Shown in pieces: positions 16,229 to 19,607 of a stretch of DNA of 19,607 bases; the first letter of the stretch is position 1; each line of letters starts with the position of its first letter. The notes below the pieces were generated by a model. The model saw only the letters and a list, made by a program, of their open reading frames with translations. It searched no databases and was not told where the DNA came from. A program made the position numbers and the translations under genes. The stretch is from Gemmatimonadales bacterium (lineage in GTDB: Bacteria > Gemmatimonadota > Gemmatimonadetes > Palauibacterales > Palauibacteraceae). The stretch lies in NCBI GenBank assembly GCA_030636765.1, contig DAOVWI010000023.1:1-19607 (forward strand). Reading direction: 5' to 3'.

Positions 16229-16621
16229 GTGAGGATGCATGTGGTCGGCCGCGGCCGTGTAACCAAAGGCCTGGCGATCTTCCTGGGGCTCACCATCCTG
16301 CAGGGATGCCACAAGTGGACGACCGTCGAGTCGCCTATCGCTCGCACCGTGGAGGAGAACGATCCCTCCCGCGTTCGAGTAACGACCTTGGACGGCAGGG
16401 TCATGGAGCTCGACTCGCCCTCCGTGCAGGGCGACAGCCTGACAGTGTCCATCGCGGGTGAGCAGAGGCCGATGGTGGCCATCGAGGACATCGAGAGGCT
16501 CGAGTTCCGCCAGAGCAACGTGGGCCTGGCAGTGCTCGCCATAGCCGGCGCCGCAGCCATCACATTGGCGGTCGTCATCGCCGTCAACCCCGGAGACGAG
16601 CCCGCCAACCCCGGGCAGTAG
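16229..16621 (+). CDS. Small putative lipoprotein with a C-terminal membrane segment
   Basis: 130 residues from GTG 16229, which follows the TPR stop with no gap; an in-frame ATG at 16235 is an equal candidate. A signal peptide with lipobox LQGC puts a lipid anchor on about C27. A compact beta domain follows (RVRVTTLDGRVMELDSPSVQGDSLTVSI), with an alternation like the SH3-like N-terminal part of the DUF481 gene downstream (QNGDHLTGEIKELTHSKLRL). The C-terminus has a clear hydrophobic helix (about 97-117, VGLAVLAIAGAAAITLAVVIAV) and a short Pro-rich tail. A lipid anchor plus a C-terminal membrane helix is an odd combination. I recognise no named family. Position implies co-expression with the TPR protein. 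Confidence 0.7.
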   Translation: MRMHVVGRGRVTKGLAIFLGLTILQGCHKWTTVESPIARTVEENDPSRVRVTTLDGRVMELDSPSVQGDSLTVSIAGEQRPMVAIEDIERLEFRQSNVGLAVLAIAGAAAITLAVVIAVNPGDEPANPGQ

Positions 16622-16657
16622 AGTGAGCCAGAGAGAGATCGAGGAGCCGGAGCGAGC

Positions 16658-17263
16658 GTGAGCTGGATCGACACGCTCCCGTACGAGGAGGCCGGGGTGC
16701 GGCTCAAGAGGGCGTACGACCGGGTCAGGGGACGGTCCGGGCAGATCGACAACATCCTTCGCCTCCACAGCCTCCGGCCCCACACCCTCGAGGCCCATCT
16801 CGCGCTCTACAAGAGCGTCCTCCACCACACCGCGAACCGGCTCCCGGCGTGGCTGCTGGAGGCGATCGGCGTCTACGTGAGCCTGCTGAACCGCTGTGAC
16901 TACTGCCTGGAGCACCACTTCGCCGGGCTTCGACGACTGTTGGAAGACGAGGCGAGGGCAGCCGGGATGCGTGGCGCCATGGAGAGCGGACGCCTGGAGC
17001 AGGGGTTCGCGCCGCGCGAGGTCCAGGTCCTGCGCTACGCCGAGCGGCTCACGCGCGAGCCCGCGGCGGTGGAGAGGGCCGATATCGGCCGGCTTCGCGA
17101 CGCAGGACTCGACGATGGCGAGATCCTCGAGGTGAACCAGGTGGTGAGCTACTTCGCCTACGCCAACCGCACCGTTCAGGGCCTGGGTGGCTCGGCGGAG
17201 GGGGAGCTCCTGGGCCTATCGCCCGCAGAGTCTGAGGATCTCGGGAATTGGGAGCACGCCTAG
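16658..17263 (+). CDS. AhpD-like peroxidase-related enzyme (carboxymuconolactone decarboxylase fold)
   Basis: A 201-residue cytosolic protein of the alkylhydroperoxidase AhpD/CMD superfamily, peroxidase-related subgroup. The redox motif is C80-D-Y-C83 with H87 (NRCDYCLEHH), following the helix LLEAIGVYVSLLNR, as in family members that reduce peroxides through a CxxC pair and a proton relay. A second CMD-like helix pair (EVNQVVSYFAYANRTVQGLG) closes the fold. GTG 16658 is the start, with GGAGCCGGAGC shortly upstream. It lies 36 bases after the lipoprotein gene and probably ends that operon. Its TAG shares a CTAG with the stop of the convergent DUF481 gene. The natural peroxide or thiol partner is unknown. 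Confidence 0.88.
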   Translation: MSWIDTLPYEEAGVRLKRAYDRVRGRSGQIDNILRLHSLRPHTLEAHLALYKSVLHHTANRLPAWLLEAIGVYVSLLNRCDYCLEHHFAGLRRLLEDEARAAGMRGAMESGRLEQGFAPREVQVLRYAERLTREPAAVERADIGRLRDAGLDDGEILEVNQVVSYFAYANRTVQGLGGSAEGELLGLSPAESEDLGNWEHA

Positions 17264-18321
17264 AACGACCACCCCACCGACGTCGTCACTCCGAAGTCGT
17301 TTTTGTTCGTGGCTCCCCCGGTGGGCGGCTTGCTGTCGTAGCTGTCGAACACGGTCGCCTTGAAGAAGAAGTCCTTGAAGAACTCGTGCCGCCCCTCGGC
17401 GTTCGCCTCCAGCCGCACGCGCCCCGCCTGCGTCAGGACAGGGATCACGTCGAGGTTCACGGTGACGTCGGATTTTCTATCCTCGTCGCGGAAGAACTCG
17501 AAGAGAAACGCAATGTTCCCGTTTAGGGCGTTGCCCGCCTCCTGCTCCGCGAACTGCTCCCGGGAGAACAGCAGCCCGGCCCACGTGGCGAACGTGAACT
17601 TGTTCGTCTGGACGAAGAAACGTCCGACGCCCCCTCCCCCCGAGCCCCGGGCGTCCAGGTCCAGCTCGGCGTTCGAGGCGAACGATCCGAGTCCCGACCA
17701 CAGCCAGCGGTGTCCGAACGAGCGGAGGTAGGCGAGCGAGTAGTCCTGACGGTTGGTCGTGGAGACCTCATTCTGGACCCTCACGATCGAGTTGATCTTG
17801 AGCTGCACCCTGGAGTTCGCTTCCGTGTACTTGACCTGCACGCCGAGGTTGTAGTCGAACTGGTTGTTCTGCTGGAGGAAGCTCAGGCCCAAATCGACTG
17901 AGCCGTCCAACCGGGACCAGAAGCTGCGCTTGATCGGGGTGATCCGGACCACCGACAGGTACCGGACGTCTATGGTCGCCTGTTCGCCCAGAACCACCTT
18001 CAGTTGGTCTGGTAGAGAAGCCGGTTGGATCGCCCCGAAGTACTTCTGGCCGGAGCTGAGCTCGATCTCGAACGTCTTGTCGCTGGTGATGTCCCGGATG
18101 TCCTGCCACTTGACGTAGACGGTACTCAGGGAGTGGGTGCTCAGCCTCAGCTTGCTGTGCGTCAGCTCCTTGATCTCTCCGGTGAGGTGGTCGCCGTTCT
18201 GGAGGACGATCACGTCCGTCTTCTGCGCGAGGCCCGGGGTACTCCAGATCCCAATCGCCAGGAGCGCGGTGAGACCGCGTCCGATCACATAGCGTGCGCG
18301 AAGGTTCCGGCTGCCGTTCAT
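17260..18321 (-). CDS. DUF481-family outer-membrane beta-barrel protein
   Basis: 353 residues from ATG 18321, chosen because GGAGAG lies 5 bases upstream and the signal peptide (ending GLAQ, about residue 33) follows; the frame runs further upstream without support. An N-terminal SH3-like pair of segments (VIVLQNGDHLTGEIKELTHSKLRL, ELSSGQKYFGAIQP) is followed by a DUF481 barrel with alternating strands such as FDYNLGVQVKYTEANSRVQLKINSIV and ends in VGWSF, the terminal phenylalanine recognised by the BAM complex. The family includes the salt-induced YdiY type; role unknown. Convergent with the AhpD-like gene (4-base overlap at CTAG) and divergent from the cyclophilin gene. Confidence 0.88.
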   Translation of the reverse strand: MNGSRNLRARYVIGRGLTALLAIGIWSTPGLAQKTDVIVLQNGDHLTGEIKELTHSKLRLSTHSLSTVYVKWQDIRDITSDKTFEIELSSGQKYFGAIQPASLPDQLKVVLGEQATIDVRYLSVVRITPIKRSFWSRLDGSVDLGLSFLQQNNQFDYNLGVQVKYTEANSRVQLKINSIVRVQNEVSTTNRQDYSLAYLRSFGHRWLWSGLGSFASNAELDLDARGSGGGGVGRFFVQTNKFTFATWAGLLFSREQFAEQEAGNALNGNIAFLFEFFRDEDRKSDVTVNLDVIPVLTQAGRVRLEANAEGRHEFFKDFFFKATVFDSYDSKPPTGGATNKNDFGVTTSVGWSF

Positions 18322-18826
18322 CTGAACTCTCCAGCTCCGGGGAAGGGTGTGGGTTCGGGAAACGCGGTCCGGCACCTGCCGGATAGGCGGCGCGGATCTG
18401 GAAAGTGTAACCTCGCCCGGAAGGGCAGGGCCAGCGGGCCCGCGGCTTCATCCCGTCGAGCCAGGGGCCGGTGCCGGTGGAGGGATCAAGAAGGCTGGTG
18501 GAGGCGGGCGACACCGATCCGGGAAGGGCAGACGACAGCAGCCCGGGCAGCCCGCGTCCGGAGACACGGTGGCGGACGGTTAACATCCTATGGTTAATAG
18601 CGCATACAGCGATCCTCTATCACGGCGCTTTAGGGTGCGCGCTTCGCTCCCGTACCCCGGCACACGGCCTGCATGCGTGTTACGATTTCGCCGGCCCGGT
18701 TTCACCGGTATACTCAAAGGCTGAGAGCCGACCCATGGCCGAGAGCTACCACGTCCCGAGGCCCGGCGATCCGACCTCACCGGTTGGCGCTAAGCGGGAC
18801 GGCGATGAGGGAGCGACAAGGAGCCC
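18322..18826. other. 505-base divergent intergenic region
   Basis: Separates the DUF481 and cyclophilin genes. It holds a candidate -10 and a short ORF near the cyclophilin gene (listed separately). A direct repeat GGTTAA occurs at 18578-18583 and 18592-18597, 14 bases apart, in a locally AT-rich patch that could be an operator or UP-like element. GTCCCG (18753-18758) and CGGGAC (18795-18800) could form a long-loop stem around the leader ORF. The 18322-18570 part shows no convincing gene. Confidence 0.5.
18686..18714 (+). promoter_or_regulatory. Candidate promoter for the cyclophilin gene
   Basis: TATACT at 18709-18714 is a good -10 match and stands out in GC-rich sequence. A weak -35 (TTTCGC, 18686-18691) lies 17 bases before it. 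Transcription would begin near 18721, about 14 bases before the short ORF at 18735. Confidence 0.4.
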
Positions 18827-18830
18827 ATGA
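18735..18830 (+). CDS. Possible 31-residue leader ORF overlapping the cyclophilin start
   Basis: ATG 18735 opens a 31-codon frame (MAESYHVPRPGDP...) whose TGA at 18828-18830 overlaps the cyclophilin ATG in ATGA. The peptide is hydrophilic, rich in Pro, Gly and charged residues, with no known family. It begins about 14 bases after the predicted transcription start, with only a weak AGGCTGAGAG upstream. The overlap would allow translational coupling. The cyclophilin gene has its own AAGGAG, so the ORF may not be needed and could be chance. Confidence 0.3.
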   Translation: MAESYHVPRPGDPTSPVGAKRDGDEGATRSP

Positions 18831-19576
18831 GCCCAACTACCGGTTTGGCCCTATCCCTTCTGGGTGTGGGGCTGGCCGCTTCGGCGTGCAGCAGGGAGGG
18901 CGGCGATGCGGCTAGCGAAGAGACCGCTCGATCCGCCGAGTCCACCGCAGCCGAAAGCGAAGGGCCGGAGAGCGCAGGGCCGCAGGACCCACTTCTGACC
19001 CCGGCCAGCGAGGAAATGAATAAGACCGCGCCCGACCTTTATCAGGCCAGATTCGAGACGAGCAAGGGCGATTTCGTCATCGAGGTACATCGTGATTGGT
19101 CGCCCAGCGGAGCGGATCGCTTCTACAACTTGGTTCGCAGCGGCTACTACGACGGCGTGCGCTTCTTCCGGGTGCTGGATGGATTCATGGCGCAGTTCGG
19201 CATCTCGGGTGATCCGGAGGTCTCCGCCGTCTGGCGGCAGCGCGCGATCCCAGACGATTCCGCCAGGGCGAGCAACACGCGGGGGTATGTGAGCTACGCC
19301 ATGGCCGGCCCCAACACGCGGACGACGCAGGTGTTCATCAATTACGCCGACAACTCTCGGCTCGACGGGATGGGTTTCGCACCGTTCGGCCTCGTGGTCG
19401 AAGGAATGGACGTCGTCGACGGGTTTTACTCCGAGTACGGGGAGGGCGGCCCCTCGGGCAGGGGCCCGAACCAGGCTCGGATCCAGGCGGAAGGAAACGG
19501 TTATCTGGAGACCGAATTCCCGCTGCTCGACCATGTGGAGCGGGCCTACCTCGTCGGCGAGGTCGAAGGCGACTGA
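18827..19576 (+). CDS. Cyclophilin-type peptidyl-prolyl cis-trans isomerase lipoprotein
   Basis: A 249-residue protein that speeds proline isomerisation in envelope proteins. The lipobox ASAC puts the anchor on C21; an acidic, Ser/Ala/Glu-rich linker (22-65) holds the domain away from the membrane. The cyclophilin domain covers about 72-215: GDFVIEVHRDWSP, then FFRVLDGFMAQFGISGDP, with the R115, F120 and Q123 positions of the active-site loop kept, and TTQVFINYADN with the Q-F-I core. The canonical His before the Arg is Phe, and the usual Trp is absent, as in a known divergent bacterial subgroup. ATG 18827 has AAGGAG 4 bases upstream and overlaps the stop of a short leader ORF. The gene is complete; the last 31 bases of the window show nothing. 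Confidence 0.92.
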   Translation: MSPTTGLALSLLGVGLAASACSREGGDAASEETARSAESTAAESEGPESAGPQDPLLTPASEEMNKTAPDLYQARFETSKGDFVIEVHRDWSPSGADRFYNLVRSGYYDGVRFFRVLDGFMAQFGISGDPEVSAVWRQRAIPDDSARASNTRGYVSYAMAGPNTRTTQVFINYADNSRLDGMGFAPFGLVVEGMDVVDGFYSEYGEGGPSGRGPNQARIQAEGNGYLETEFPLLDHVERAYLVGEVEGD

Positions 19577-19607
19577 ATACCCGATAGGCGGAAGCGATGC
19601 AGGAACA

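Noticed and set aside
15659..16918. 419-codon open frame on the minus strand
   Set aside because: Antisense to the TPR, lipoprotein and AhpD-like genes, no ribosome-binding site and no recognisable domain.
18578..18597. Direct repeat GGTTAA as a defined operator
   Set aside because: Only six bases, twice, and no regulator gene nearby; too weak to call a binding site.

Overview
The window is high-GC bacterial DNA with densely packed genes and many exported proteins. Their signal peptides repeatedly end in Ala-Ala-Gln or Leu-Ala-Gln. There are lipobox lipoproteins, a prolyl-oligopeptidase-type S9 lipoprotein, an OmpA protein, a DUF481 barrel, and a TPR protein with a FlgO/TolB-N-like domain. 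This mixture resembles Gemmatimonadota or a related diderm lineage. That is an inference from gene style; no rRNA or other marker gene is present. I saw no tRNA, rRNA, CRISPR array, transposase or integrase.

Left arm (1-4252, minus strand): a tightly overlapping four-gene operon, in transcription order an unrecognised exported protein, a signal-peptide-bearing M20 amidohydrolase of the allantoate amidohydrolase/carbamoylase group, a LolA-like outer-membrane lipoprotein-sorting protein, and a MacB/LolC/FtsX-type ABC permease that runs off the window edge. Every junction overlaps or is 2 bases apart, so translational coupling is likely. Divergent from it lies a small polytopic membrane protein (4427-4930).

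Centre (5316-11747, plus strand): an NTF2/SnoaL-like exported protein, a DUF2721 membrane protein, and then a run of exported proteins of mostly unknown function. In that run are a secreted protein with five perfect GETYLP units, a three-part OmpA protein (acidic linker, lectin/LamG-like region, peptidoglycan-binding OmpA domain), a secreted unknown, a decayed second copy of the OmpA domain, a TolB-like beta-propeller protein, an unrecognised ORF, and a DUF3108/TapB-like exported protein with a second 18-bp tandem repeat. GC is visibly lower in parts of this block (hand-counted 60-base lines at 9121 and 10981 give 45% and 42%, against 62% at 12301). This is the least conventional part of the window. 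The beta-propeller gene takes its ribosome-binding site and start codon from the decayed OmpA sequence.

Right arm (11786-19576): an S9 peptidase lipoprotein convergent with and overlapping a periplasmic cytochrome c; a divergent membrane-anchored FlgO-like/TPR protein followed by a small lipoprotein and an AhpD-like peroxidase-related enzyme; a DUF481 outer-membrane barrel whose stop shares a CTAG with the AhpD-like gene; and a divergent cyclophilin-type peptidyl-prolyl isomerase lipoprotein preceded by a possible 31-codon leader ORF. Overall the window mainly concerns the cell envelope: secretion, folding, proteolysis and outer-membrane anchoring. I found no complete defence, biosynthetic or mobile system.
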